This document shows positions 24,997 to 34,561 of a DNA stretch of 64,000 bases, piece by piece. This DNA comes from CAYONZ01 sp964405465. GTDB lineage: Bacteria; Bdellovibrionota; Bdellovibrionia; Bdellovibrionales; JAMPXM01. The DNA is taken from positions 1 to 64,000 of the forward strand of contig CAYONZ010000018.1 of NCBI GenBank assembly GCA_964405465.1, in the 5' to 3' direction. A program made the translations under genes and the position numbers. The notes under the pieces were generated by a model, which did not search any database, was not told where the DNA came from, and worked only from the letters and a program-made list of their open reading frames with translations. How positions within the stretch are numbered: position 1 is the stretch's first letter; each line of letters starts with the position of its first letter.

Positions 24997-25397
24997 CGTT
25001 CCCTTGAGGTTTTTCTGGCGGACCAACTGATGGTTTTTCCGCACCTGATAAATGTAGACGCCGCTGATCTCATCAAACGGATCTCGACCGGAAAATCTGC
25101 TAAAAATTTCCCAATGCTGGGGGACCCAAGCTGTTGAACTTTTCGACAGTTGTCTGCAAATCGCAGCACTCAAAATATGCGGACAGGCAAACCCGGCTCG
25201 CTCAATCCCGTCACGAAAGTCCATCCCGATACAATCAATCCTAAATGAATTGGCGAACCCAAAAGCCAGAATCTGCCAAACTGAGCCGACCCAAATCTCG
25301 AACCTTTTCGTTCACATTGGAACTTTTTGGTCCTCTTCTTGAATACCTTGAAAATCTCCCAAGCTGAGTTTCTTGGCGAATTAGCAAAGGAAATCTT
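24997..25397. other. Intergenic region, possible decayed gene
   Basis: 400 bases upstream of the exported protein gene. On the minus strand two overlapping frames read protein-like pieces (for example RFSGRDPFDEISGVYIYQV near 25020-25080), but no family was recognised and the frames do not join, so decay is possible. No strong hairpin was seen. Confidence 0.3.
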
Positions 25398-26729
25398 ATG
25401 ATACAACAACTGAATTCATCTCATCACTCCTTGTCGCAAAAATACTTTTCTAAAAGACGAATGCAGTTTGCTATTTGTATTTTCGGAATTGGCCTCACGG
25501 GAAATAGCTTCGCCGCCGAAAATTCGGTCCCGAGTTTCTTTCCTACGGGAAGAGCTATTGCCTCTGCTGAGGGCCAAACCTCGTGTGGCGCGCTCACTAC
25601 CGTAAACAGCGCTGAGCCACCTTTACGTGAACCAACGCCAGCGATTCTACTTCGTCGCCTAGACCTTTTGGCCACTGAACTCAGTAATTTTCAAGACAAA
25701 GTAAAAGAAGATAGCAAAGGAGCATTTGATGACCTCATCGCAAAAGACGTTAGAGGTATTGCTTTTGGCCTAGAGGCGATCCTTTATATTCTCAAGAAAG
25801 ATAAATCTTTCGCGTCGGGTTTGTCGGAGGATGACCTCAAGGCCGTCGAAAAATCTTTGAAAAATCTGAAAGAGCTTGAAGACGCGATTGGGGAGTATTC
25901 ACTTTCTCAAGAGATGCGTGCGGCCTATCAAAAACTAAAAAAACACGACGACGGCTTTGATCAGTTTCTTCAGAACAAAGTGGAAACTGCAAAAGCAAAT
26001 TTTTTAGAGTTTGTTTTATCCAAAGAGTGGATCACCGCGCCTCACAAATCAGACACAAAAAAATCAAGCGAAGAAATCAGCCCAAGAATCGCCAAGCTCA
26101 AAGACCGTTTTGAATCAATCAAATGGCATGGTGAAAAAAATGACCATAACCTACTTGTGAGGGCTCTACGAAACTACATCAGTTCTTTAGACACCAAAAT
26201 TGACCAAGAACTTGAACCTTTGATCATGGCCGAAAAATACACTTATCATGAACTCGAAGATGGGTTTCACGAATGGCGGCGCGGCCTCCGCTGGATCCCA
26301 ATTTACCTGCTCGCACTGAAGTCACATTTTAGTTACCAGGAAAAACCAAAGATGCTAACCTCCGAACAACAACAATTGGTCGACAAATATCAAAATAATA
26401 AATACACGACTCTGAGTCAGGCAACCGAGGGAACCACACAGCTTCCGCCGCTTGCACTTTATACCGTTGCTCAGGCAATAGCTGAAATTGGACTAATCAA
26501 AGAAGAAGGCGAAGCTAAATTTGATCTAGCTAAACTTTTACTGGAATATGGAAGATGGGGATCCACCGCGATCACTAACGAGTCTCAGGCAGAAAAAATC
26601 ATTGAGTCAATTGCACCAGAGGGTTCTGAGCTTAATTCAGCAGCTACACTCGAGGCAAAAGCACATGCCACTTTTCAAAAGTTCAAGCATGGCGATCCTC
26701 TACCTGAGATCGTTTCTGCCCTGAAGTGA
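25398..26729 (+). CDS. Exported helical protein, CHAD-like C-terminal half
   Basis: 443 residues, ATG after AAAGGA. Residues 1-40 form a signal peptide with a long basic N-region and a likely cut after NSFAA. The mature protein is mainly helical. A segment at about 290-312 (DGFHEWRRGLRWIPIYLLAL) resembles the repeated helix of CHAD domains (H-x2-R-x3-R-x2R), which bind polyphosphate and other polyanions. A similar but weaker helix (NLLVRALRNYISS) lies earlier. The CHAD assignment is tentative. It converges with the MCP gene with only five bases between the stops. Confidence 0.5.
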   Translation: MIQQLNSSHHSLSQKYFSKRRMQFAICIFGIGLTGNSFAAENSVPSFFPTGRAIASAEGQTSCGALTTVNSAEPPLREPTPAILLRRLDLLATELSNFQDKVKEDSKGAFDDLIAKDVRGIAFGLEAILYILKKDKSFASGLSEDDLKAVEKSLKNLKELEDAIGEYSLSQEMRAAYQKLKKHDDGFDQFLQNKVETAKANFLEFVLSKEWITAPHKSDTKKSSEEISPRIAKLKDRFESIKWHGEKNDHNLLVRALRNYISSLDTKIDQELEPLIMAEKYTYHELEDGFHEWRRGLRWIPIYLLALKSHFSYQEKPKMLTSEQQQLVDKYQNNKYTTLSQATEGTTQLPPLALYTVAQAIAEIGLIKEEGEAKFDLAKLLLEYGRWGSTAITNESQAEKIIESIAPEGSELNSAATLEAKAHATFQKFKHGDPLPEIVSALK

Positions 26730-26734
26730 TTGAG

Positions 26735-28393
26735 TTAAAAACCGTCGGTGGTGCCCACTTTGCCCACAGAGTCTTCATCATCAAAAGGTATCATCTCTTG
26801 TCCCTTTGAGCGTTTCAGACTGCTGACGGTCGCCAATTTACTTGAACTACCGGTCTTTACAAATCCTTTTGAGGACATTGCGGAGCTTCGTTTAGGTTTG
26901 AGCACACGATCGATGGCATTCTTTGTGGCATCCGTATCTACCGATAGACCTGACTTTTCGCCGCTTTTCCCATCAATTAGATTCGAAAGTTGCATCACAA
27001 GTTTAGCCAGGTCGCCGGCCTGTCTTGCCATCTCATTGGATGTTGCCGCCACTTCCTCAGAGGAGGCCGCATTTTGTTGCGTTGAAGAATCCAATTGATT
27101 CATGGCTTTACCAATTTGTGAAATCCCAGTTGCTTGCTCACTACTTGCTGATGCAATTTCACTATTGAGATCTGTCACTTTTTTAATTGAGTGAACGATG
27201 TTGCGAAACACCTCGCTACTTGCTCCGGCAATCTTGCTTCCGCGCTCAATTTTTTCGACGTTTTCTTGAATCAATGAGGTGATGTCTTTTGCTGCGGCCG
27301 AGCTCCGTTGAGCCAGACTACGAACAGCTTCGGCGACCACCGCAAAACCTTTTCCTTGCTCCCCTGCGCGAGCCGCCTCAACTGCCGCATTAAGAGCCAG
27401 AAGATTTGTCTGGAAGGCAATGTCATCAATCACATTGATGATTTCTTCAATTTTATTTGAGCTTCGACTTATTTCGGACATAGCTTCTAAAAGTTGCGAA
27501 ACTTCCACTTCGCCTTTTTCAGCTTGTGCATACCCTGATTTAGAAAGTGAACTCGCCTCGTTGGAATGATCCGCATTGAGCTTTACCATACTTGAAAGCT
27601 CTTCGATGGAAGAAACACTCTCTTCTAGCGAGGAGGCTGAGTGAGTTGCTGACGTCGATAGCTGTGAACTGGCCTCAGATAGCTGCGTGCTTGCGGCGCC
27701 GACATCGCGACTGATTGAGGTAACGTTTTTCAAAACTCTTCGAATTTCTTGGGTCACGCGATTTGAAAAAAGCCAACCCACAACAAAACTTAAAACTGTG
27801 CCCAGTCCTACAAGTGTCATGGAAAGAACAGTCCAAAAATCTGCCGATTTTCTGGCGTTTGTCGCCCATGACTTTGCTTGTGCATCTTGAAACGCAATTA
27901 AATCATCAATTTTTTGCGAGAACTCATCATTGAGACGACGGAAGTCTCCTCGGATATTGTCAGACAACTCTTTGCGATCCATTTTGGTGTTAGATTTCAA
28001 CCGCAAAACTCCCTCTTTCAAGGCTTTGAAGCTCGCAGCTAGCACATCATATTTTGCTTGTTCTCCGTCTACAAAAGGAATTCCCTGATATACTTTGTCC
28101 CATTTTTCATAGTCTTCAATATAACGGTCAACGTTTCTACCTACAATTGACATCTCTGAGTTCAAGTCGCCCGAATACCCTAATCGCAAAACCTCATGTT
28201 GAATTCCGGCCGCAGCATCTTTCATGTGCATAAGCGAGATCGCATTACCAAGGTTAATTTCAGCAACGTGATTGTACTGTTCTACCACTTCTCGTATTCC
28301 AAAAGATGCGATCAACCCCACTATAAAAAGAATAGTGGAAAAACCAAATCCCATAAAAAGAAGTTTCGTCTTTAGTCCCTGTCTTTGAAACAT
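26735..28393 (-). CDS. Methyl-accepting chemotaxis protein
   Basis: 552 residues. The first membrane span lies at about 12-30, followed by a periplasmic four-helix-bundle type sensor (residues 33-185) and a second span at 190-212. The cytoplasmic part has a HAMP-like region and a long signalling coiled coil. Its hairpin tip is the highly conserved IINVIDDIAFQTNLLALNAA followed by VEAARAGEQGKGFAVVAEAV. The C-terminal tail is basic and then acidic (QEMIPFDDED) and lacks the NWxxF pentapeptide that tethers CheR in E. coli receptors. It is the last gene of the chemosensory operon, so it is probably the dedicated receptor. Confidence 0.9.
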   Translation of the reverse strand: MFQRQGLKTKLLFMGFGFSTILFIVGLIASFGIREVVEQYNHVAEINLGNAISLMHMKDAAAGIQHEVLRLGYSGDLNSEMSIVGRNVDRYIEDYEKWDKVYQGIPFVDGEQAKYDVLAASFKALKEGVLRLKSNTKMDRKELSDNIRGDFRRLNDEFSQKIDDLIAFQDAQAKSWATNARKSADFWTVLSMTLVGLGTVLSFVVGWLFSNRVTQEIRRVLKNVTSISRDVGAASTQLSEASSQLSTSATHSASSLEESVSSIEELSSMVKLNADHSNEASSLSKSGYAQAEKGEVEVSQLLEAMSEISRSSNKIEEIINVIDDIAFQTNLLALNAAVEAARAGEQGKGFAVVAEAVRSLAQRSSAAAKDITSLIQENVEKIERGSKIAGASSEVFRNIVHSIKKVTDLNSEIASASSEQATGISQIGKAMNQLDSSTQQNAASSEEVAATSNEMARQAGDLAKLVMQLSNLIDGKSGEKSGLSVDTDATKNAIDRVLKPKRSSAMSSKGFVKTGSSSKLATVSSLKRSKGQEMIPFDDEDSVGKVGTTDGF

Positions 28394-28409
28394 TGCAAGT
28401 TCTCCCTTT

Positions 28410-28952
28410 TTAGGCCGCAGTTTTTATCTGTTTGAGGTCTGATACTTTGGAGTCTGATGTGATTTTTTTAATCAGCTCATCTTTTGATAGTGCATGCACA
28501 ATATCTATTAAAATAATGACCTGATTCCCGATTTTTCCCATGCCATTAATAAAGCTTTGATCCGGATCTTCACCAATGGCGGGTGGAGCTTCGATTTGCA
28601 TCGATTGAAGGTCTTGAACCCCCGACACAGCATCGACAATCATACCCACCGGACCATGTTCAGATTCAATGACGATAATACAGGTGTGTTTTGTGAACGC
28701 CGCAAGTTCAAGTCCAAACTTAAGACGCAGATTCACCACTGGCACAAGACTGCCGCGCAAATTCATCACCCCAGCAACAAAGAGAGGTGTTTTGGGAATT
28801 GGCGTGATCTCCGTTACACGATTAATTTCACGCACGGTACTGATCGCCACACCGTAGGCCTGTTGATTTAATACAAAGACTAAATACTGTCCACCACTGG
28901 CAATTGACCTCTGGCTTATTGATCGCTGGTTTTTCGAGTTGGTCTCTGTCAT
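28410..28952 (-). CDS. cheW: Chemotaxis coupling protein CheW
   Basis: 180 residues, a complete CheW fold. YLVFVLNQQAYGVAISTVRE opens subdomain 1, PLFVAGVMNLRGSLVPVVNL is the conserved core that contacts receptor and kinase, and GMIVDAVSGVQ follows. It links the receptor to CheA. It lies between cheB and the receptor gene, 16 bases upstream of the receptor. Confidence 0.95.
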   Translation of the reverse strand: MTETNSKNQRSISQRSIASGGQYLVFVLNQQAYGVAISTVREINRVTEITPIPKTPLFVAGVMNLRGSLVPVVNLRLKFGLELAAFTKHTCIIVIESEHGPVGMIVDAVSGVQDLQSMQIEAPPAIGEDPDQSFINGMGKIGNQVIILIDIVHALSKDELIKKITSDSKVSDLKQIKTAA

Positions 28953-29016
28953 CCGAGCTCCTTTACCGTCTCATTTTCTTTTCGGCTTTTCCGCACTGAA
29001 CTTCAATATCAGCAAG

Positions 29017-30078
29017 TTATGCAACCTCTCTCTTGACAATTTGCTCACAAATTTCGTTGGCAATCTCTTTCAGCGCCAAACTTTTATGGATGGCGCCGAT
29101 TTCAACCGCTGCTTTGGGCATCCCGTAGACGATGCAACTTGCCTCATCTTGAGCCAAATTGTAGGACCCCTCTTTTTTCATGGCGAGCAAACCATCGGCA
29201 CCGTCTCTACCCATTCCTGTCAGAATGACGCCAATTGCGTTGGGTCCAGCATGTTTAGCCACCGATTTGAATAACATATCAGCTGCAGGACGAACGCCGT
29301 GAAGTGCGCTTTCTTGATTCAATTTCACAGTGTAATAGCCGCCACTCCGAACAATCTCCATATGATAGTTCCCTGGGGCTAGCAGCACTCTCCCTGGACG
29401 AATAGTGTCCCCTTCTTTGGCCTCGCGAATTTCAAAAGAACAAAGCTTCTGCAAGTGTTCAGCAAAAGTTTTGGTGAACACAGGTGGCATGTGTTGAACA
29501 ATAACGGTCCCTGGTAAATCTGCGGGAAGCTGTGGCAACAAAACTTTCAAAGCTTCTGTTCCTCCAGTGCTTGCGCCTATCGCCAATATCTGATGTGTTG
29601 TTTTGGCCAACGCAGAACTCGCGACCGATCGTCTTGCCTCACCCACGGCTGGAGCTTGTGAGAAGTCGGAGGCCAATTTGGCCTGAGCAACAGCCTTAAC
29701 CCTACTGATAATTTCTTGTGCCAAGCTATCTAGCGATTTGCTCACGTCTAGTGCGGGCTTTGCCATCACATCGATAGCCCCTGCTTCCAAAGCACGTAAC
29801 GCCATTTCAGACCCTTTTACCGATAGGCTGCTAATCACAATTGTGCGAATGGGCATATGCTTCATTACTTTTTCAAGAAACGTTACACCATCCATTCTCG
29901 GCATCTCAATATCAAGAGTCATGACGTCTGGCTTTTTTTCAACCAACATTTCTCGAGCAACATACGGATCTGGTGCGGCCCCAACAACTTCAATTTGTGA
30001 ATCCATGGTCAAGATCTTTGTTAACATGGCACGTATGATAGAAGAATCATCCACAACCAATACCCGAATCTTATTCAT
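29017..30078 (-). CDS. cheB: Chemoreceptor methylesterase CheB
   Basis: 353 residues: an N-terminal receiver domain with phospho-acceptor D56 (VMTLDIEMP) and switch K107 region, a linker, and a C-terminal methylesterase. The catalytic triad is intact: S170 in AIGASTGG, H196 in VIVQHMPP and D292 in LTGMGRDGADG. It removes methyl groups from the receptor when phosphorylated. Its start overlaps the stop of the CheD-CheB-like gene upstream (ATGA). Confidence 0.95.
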   Translation of the reverse strand: MNKIRVLVVDDSSIIRAMLTKILTMDSQIEVVGAAPDPYVAREMLVEKKPDVMTLDIEMPRMDGVTFLEKVMKHMPIRTIVISSLSVKGSEMALRALEAGAIDVMAKPALDVSKSLDSLAQEIISRVKAVAQAKLASDFSQAPAVGEARRSVASSALAKTTHQILAIGASTGGTEALKVLLPQLPADLPGTVIVQHMPPVFTKTFAEHLQKLCSFEIREAKEGDTIRPGRVLLAPGNYHMEIVRSGGYYTVKLNQESALHGVRPAADMLFKSVAKHAGPNAIGVILTGMGRDGADGLLAMKKEGSYNLAQDEASCIVYGMPKAAVEIGAIHKSLALKEIANEICEQIVKREVA

Positions 30079-31649
30079 GCTACACTCCTATTTCGATAAT
30101 CCAAAATAACTTTAGAAAACTCATGTGAATCAAAAATTTGATCGACGACTCCCAAGGCTAGAGCCTTTTGTGGAGCAAATGGAAACTGCGCCGTCTCAGG
30201 ATTTTCAATTAAAGTAAAGCCCCCATGCCCGGCAACACTCTTGAGTCCATCGACTCCGTCCGTTCCAAATCCACTCAACAACACACCACAAAGTCCATTC
30301 GAAACAACATTTGCGGCCGATTCAAATAGCACATTGCTGCTCGGCAATTGTGAACAAACTGGTGAGCCCTTTTCAAGACGCAACATAAGGTGTTGACCAC
30401 GAGATTCAATCTTTCCATGAAATCCTAAGGGGCATAGATAGACATGTCCCATAAAGAGAGGAGTTTCAATTTTAGCCACCTCAAGTTCCACTTGCGTTTT
30501 AGACTTCAGTTTTTGAATAAATTCAGGAAGAAATCCAGAGATTGTACTCACGCTGATCACGACAGGCGGTGTATCTGCAGGAAGCGACTCCAACAGAGTT
30601 GCCAAAGATTTTTGTGCACCAGTATTTCCACCCACCACAATCAGCTTCAATGGTCCCCTTTTTTTTTGACTGGGAAGTGTCACACGCGAAAGATCATTTT
30701 CAATATTTCGCCCTTGTCCAATAACGGAATTTCGCTTTTGCAGGTTCCTTAAAACATTGACGGCAGACGCAGCTCGAACTTTCTCGACAAGCATCTCTCC
30801 CAACTCTCCGAGCACACGCGGGTCAAACTGCGAAGGTTTCTGCACAAACTCGACGGCACCCAATTCAAGCGCCCGTAAGGCCGCTTCACCTTGACTACCC
30901 AAAGACGAAACCATCACAACTGGCATTGGTACATGCTTCATGAGTTTTTCAAGAAAAGTCACTCCACTCAATCGAGGCATCTCAATATCTAGGGTCATGA
31001 CATCTGGTTTCTGTGACGCAATAATTTCTCGAGCAGCATAGGCATCAGCTGCAGCGCCTATCACCTCAAGGCCGTGCTTTTCAAATATTTTTTGAAAAAG
31101 GCTTCGGACTGTTGCCGAATCATCTACAATCAATACACGGACTTTTTTATTAGTGTCAATTTTCAGAAAACCCGTGGTATCCACTTGTGAATCGGAAGAG
31201 TCCTCATTGAAAGAATGTTGCACCTCAAAGCTTTCGGTATTGAGGAGAATTCTGCGTGACCTTTCTCCCAAGACATTTTTGTCGCGAATGGGAATCCGCA
31301 ACTCATCTAAAATACTCAGGGCAATTTCAACATTTCGTCTACCGATGCCAAGGCCGACTTGTACATCAACCAATACGTTTCCGCCCCCATAAACTTTGGC
31401 TTCAAGGTTTTGTCGATCAGATCCGAGGTTCACCATTTCATCGACCAAACGTCGAATCGCAATCTCGCCATAACGCTCGCTTGGGACCTCACCGGAAATC
31501 ACCTCTGGCAAAAGGTAATGGTTGAGTCCAGAGAACTTTAATTTCCGATCGTGGATCGCGACGGCCACACATGAACCAAGAATCGTCGTAATTTCGGCGG
31601 GTTCTTTACTAATCGCAATTTTACCAGGGAACAAATAGATCTTCTTCAT
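30075..31649 (-). CDS. CheD-receiver-inactive CheB fusion
   Basis: 524 residues in three parts. Residues 1-150 are CheD, the receptor deamidase, with T21, C27 (GSCVAV) and H44 (LNHYLLPE), the same residue numbers that I recall as catalytic in Thermotoga CheD. Residues 168-290 are a receiver with D221 as the phospho-acceptor. Residues 333-524 follow the CheB esterase fold but have lost the catalytic serine (VVGGNTGA, N342 in place of S) and histidine (VISVSTIS, S368 in place of H); the aspartate D464 remains (SGFGTDGVDG). The esterase half is therefore expected to be catalytically dead. Both neighbours overlap it by four bases. Confidence 0.9.
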   Translation of the reverse strand: MKKIYLFPGKIAISKEPAEITTILGSCVAVAIHDRKLKFSGLNHYLLPEVISGEVPSERYGEIAIRRLVDEMVNLGSDRQNLEAKVYGGGNVLVDVQVGLGIGRRNVEIALSILDELRIPIRDKNVLGERSRRILLNTESFEVQHSFNEDSSDSQVDTTGFLKIDTNKKVRVLIVDDSATVRSLFQKIFEKHGLEVIGAAADAYAAREIIASQKPDVMTLDIEMPRLSGVTFLEKLMKHVPMPVVMVSSLGSQGEAALRALELGAVEFVQKPSQFDPRVLGELGEMLVEKVRAASAVNVLRNLQKRNSVIGQGRNIENDLSRVTLPSQKKRGPLKLIVVGGNTGAQKSLATLLESLPADTPPVVISVSTISGFLPEFIQKLKSKTQVELEVAKIETPLFMGHVYLCPLGFHGKIESRGQHLMLRLEKGSPVCSQLPSSNVLFESAANVVSNGLCGVLLSGFGTDGVDGLKSVAGHGGFTLIENPETAQFPFAPQKALALGVVDQIFDSHEFSKVILDYRNRSVA

Positions 31650-32812
31650 GCAGCAAACACCTGCGAGATTTCAAGAACCAAAATTGGACGTTGATTTTGC
31701 ATAGAGATCGAACGCACAATTGAACCCTCAGCTAGGCCGGATGCTTTTTGAAATGTATTCGGCAAAAGTTCAATCACCTGCTCGGCCTGTTCGACCGGGA
31801 TTCCAAAAACCCGATCACTAACACGACAAACAACAACAAAACGCGAGGACGCAATGACCCAGTCGGAACTTGTCCATTCTTTTGGTTGTGTTGAACCAAC
31901 ATTGACAATGGGAACGGCCTCGCCGCGCAAGTTCATCATTCCCAAGATGTCCTTCTTAATACATGGCAAAGAATTCCACTGATGACTCTGCACAATCTCC
32001 ATCACATTTGGAATTGGCAAAGCAAACTGACGATTGCCATTTTGACAAAGCAGGTACAAATGCCTTTGCGGAGATCCTTCCTCTTCTTCTGCGTGGCTAA
32101 GTTTGTCACCCTTCCCATTCAATGCATCCCCATTTTGAACCTGCTCTGATAGCTCACTGCCGGACGCCCCTGCTGCAACAATTTGCGCCGAACCTCTAGA
32201 CGAATCGTTGGAAACCAAGTGCATTTCATTTTCACTTTGAAATGAGGCTGCATTCTCTACGACCACAGGTTCCTTTGCGAAACTTGGATTTTGACTAACT
32301 TCTCTGCTAGCAGGTGGCACAAAGGTTTTAGCGTCGCTCTGCACAGTTGAAACCGCCGTATCATTTGTCATCGCAGCCGTTCGCTGATCAGGCTTCCAGG
32401 TGCGGAGTGTTTCCAGGGTGTAAGCGCGAACTTTGAGGTACTCCTCTTTATCAATTAAGGTTTTGAGCAGATCTCCAAAATAGCTACTTAAAGCCTGAAG
32501 CGCATCGCTCAAGAAAAATTCTAAAACGCGGGCATCTTCTTCGAGAAGTTTCTCACCAAACGGTTTAACATTTTCTTCGACCGCGGTTAAGGCAGTTTCA
32601 AAAGCATGAATAAATTCCGAACATGAAAGAAAACCTACACTATTGAAATCACCCTTAAGACTGTGCGCTTCTTTCATTAAAAACGTTAAAGTAGGTAAAA
32701 GTTCGTTATTCAATTTTACAAGGCTCTCTGCCATCGCCGTTACGTGTTCAGATCCCACCGTGAGGCACTGCCTTTGAATGTCCTTTAGAAACTCATCATG
32801 ATTCTCAGACAT
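31646..32812 (-). CDS. HPt-CheW hybrid protein
   Basis: 388 residues. The N-terminal 130 form an HPt four-helix bundle with phospho-acceptor H50 in KEAHSLKGDFNSVGF. Then comes a linker of about 100 low-complexity residues. The C-terminal 150 are a CheW domain (LLCQNGNRQFALPIPNVMEI, then KDILGMMNLRGEAVPIVNVG). It has no kinase or dimerisation domain, so it looks like a CheA reduced to its first and last domains. It could sit in the receptor array and serve as a phosphate store or relay. It is coupled to the CheD fusion downstream and to the short CheA upstream. Confidence 0.85.
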   Translation of the reverse strand: MSENHDEFLKDIQRQCLTVGSEHVTAMAESLVKLNNELLPTLTFLMKEAHSLKGDFNSVGFLSCSEFIHAFETALTAVEENVKPFGEKLLEEDARVLEFFLSDALQALSSYFGDLLKTLIDKEEYLKVRAYTLETLRTWKPDQRTAAMTNDTAVSTVQSDAKTFVPPASREVSQNPSFAKEPVVVENAASFQSENEMHLVSNDSSRGSAQIVAAGASGSELSEQVQNGDALNGKGDKLSHAEEEEGSPQRHLYLLCQNGNRQFALPIPNVMEIVQSHQWNSLPCIKKDILGMMNLRGEAVPIVNVGSTQPKEWTSSDWVIASSRFVVVCRVSDRVFGIPVEQAEQVIELLPNTFQKASGLAEGSIVRSISMQNQRPILVLEISQVFAA

Positions 32813-34561
32813 TTATCCCGCCATCTCAAAACGTTTATCTTTAATAAATTCAAACATCTGCTCAGGTGAAACAATATAGGCGATGCTCTCATTACCCAAA
32901 ACTGTCGTACCTTTAAATCCAGGAAGTGTTCTCACAACATTATCAAATGGCCTGATTACTGCTTCGAGCTGGTCTTCAATAGCATCGACAATCAAGCCAA
33001 AAGAACGTGATCGATGCGACATAAACACTACGGTTTTGCGTCGAATTTCTTTGCTATCAAGAGCTTCTCGCCCCTTTAAAAATTCATCATAGGTTCGCAG
33101 TGGCACGGTCTGGCCTTCGAACTGACAGGTGCGTGTTTGATTGACTGTCGTAAAACTCAACTGATCGCATGAAATAATGCGAGAAATAGAAACCAATGGA
33201 ATCGCAAACATCGTTTCTGCATTTCTTGTCAAGACGGTCTGCTCCACCATCACAGCCTTGGCAACTGGGATTTCGATGATAAACCGACTTCCGATAAAAA
33301 GCTCAGATTCAACCCTGATACGCCCTTTGTGATTCAATACCGCCTGTTTTACGGCATCCATTCCTACCCCTCGACCTGAAACATCTGAAATTTGATCAGC
33401 TGTTGAAAATCCAGGAAGAAAAATCAAATCAAAGATTTCGGCATCTGACAAATACCGAGCTTTATCTTCACTTATCAATCCGTTTTGGATTGCTTTTTTT
33501 AACACTTTCTCTTTCGGTATGCCCCCACCATCGTCGCTGACAACCACTTGAATGATTCCCTGAGATTCCATCGCACGAACAACAATATGTCCCTCTTTGG
33601 GTTTGCCTCTCTCGACACGAACTTCAGGAGCTTCAATACCATGGTCGATTGAGTTTCGAATCATATGGGTCAAGCACATCGAGAGAGATTTGGCGATACT
33701 CTTGTCCACCCCAAGATCCAACCCCTCCTGGCGCAAGGAAACTTTTTTACCTAAATCCTGAGAAGTCTTGCGAACAATTCGCGGCAGCTTTCCGAAACTT
33801 CGAGATAAAAGTACTTTTCTTACTGAAACGATTTGTTCTTGTAAAGAGTCGGTGATTTTATTCAAGCTGTAGGAGAACTCCGTCATCTTTTTCTCAAACA
33901 CTTTTTGATTGACGCGCATTTCGGGGTCTCGAGCCATCATCTGAAAATAGTTTTTTAAAACGATCAATTCTCCAGACAATCCCATGAAGGCATCAAGCCG
34001 ATCATTTAAAACCATGACGCCTTCATCCTCAGAAGTCACTTCTTCTGCCAATTCTTTTGCTGGCCGAAGAACCGCTTCATCTCTAACCGACGACGGCTTC
34101 CCATTGGATAATTCTGGAGCATCGTCTTTTCTGGTCTTAATCATTTGTAAAGTTTGAACCAATGAATCGACCGAGAGGTACATCTCCGCCAGAGGTTCTT
34201 CTTTGGCACGAACCATGGCGATCAGCTTTTGTGCCAAATCTACAGTAAACAAGAAGTGATTAATATCCTCGGCATTCGGACTAAAAATGCCCTTTTTGAT
34301 CAAAGCTAATACCGACTCAAATTCATGCAGCAAACTGGCAACAAGTTGACAAGTAGGAATAGCGCCAGCCCCACCTTTCACTGAATGAATCTTTCTGAAT
34401 ACCGAATCAATCACCAGTGGATCAATAGGTTCATCCTCGAGACGCAAGATCAGCTGATCCACATCAGACAAGAGATCAAGGGACTCTTCAACAAAGAGCT
34501 CGGTGATCTCGAGCGATTTCAAGGCGTTCGGCCTCGATGGCTTGGACGCGAATATCAGCAT
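32813..34561 (-). CDS. cheA: Chemotaxis histidine kinase CheA (second, short)
   Basis: Up to 582 residues. An HPt domain with H59 in FRKIHSVKGGAGAI is followed by a short linker with no obvious P2 domain, a dimerisation region, and an ATPase with MIRNSIDHGIE (N-box), VSDDGGGI (G1), FLPGFSTADQ (F-box) and SGRGVGMDAVK (G2). A CheW-like regulatory domain ends the protein. All catalytic motifs are present. The start is uncertain: the given ATG lies 74 bases inside the receiver gene, and TTG at 34522 is an alternative closer to that gene's stop. Confidence 0.9.
   Translation of the reverse strand: MLIFASKPSRPNALKSLEITELFVEESLDLLSDVDQLILRLEDEPIDPLVIDSVFRKIHSVKGGAGAIPTCQLVASLLHEFESVLALIKKGIFSPNAEDINHFLFTVDLAQKLIAMVRAKEEPLAEMYLSVDSLVQTLQMIKTRKDDAPELSNGKPSSVRDEAVLRPAKELAEEVTSEDEGVMVLNDRLDAFMGLSGELIVLKNYFQMMARDPEMRVNQKVFEKKMTEFSYSLNKITDSLQEQIVSVRKVLLSRSFGKLPRIVRKTSQDLGKKVSLRQEGLDLGVDKSIAKSLSMCLTHMIRNSIDHGIEAPEVRVERGKPKEGHIVVRAMESQGIIQVVVSDDGGGIPKEKVLKKAIQNGLISEDKARYLSDAEIFDLIFLPGFSTADQISDVSGRGVGMDAVKQAVLNHKGRIRVESELFIGSRFIIEIPVAKAVMVEQTVLTRNAETMFAIPLVSISRIISCDQLSFTTVNQTRTCQFEGQTVPLRTYDEFLKGREALDSKEIRRKTVVFMSHRSRSFGLIVDAIEDQLEAVIRPFDNVVRTLPGFKGTTVLGNESIAYIVSPEQMFEFIKDKRFEMAG

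Noticed and set aside
24955..25224. Minus-strand frame of 89 codons
   Set aside because: Overlaps the DUF5684 gene end, no start site and no family. Pieces look protein-like, so decay is possible, but it cannot be supported.
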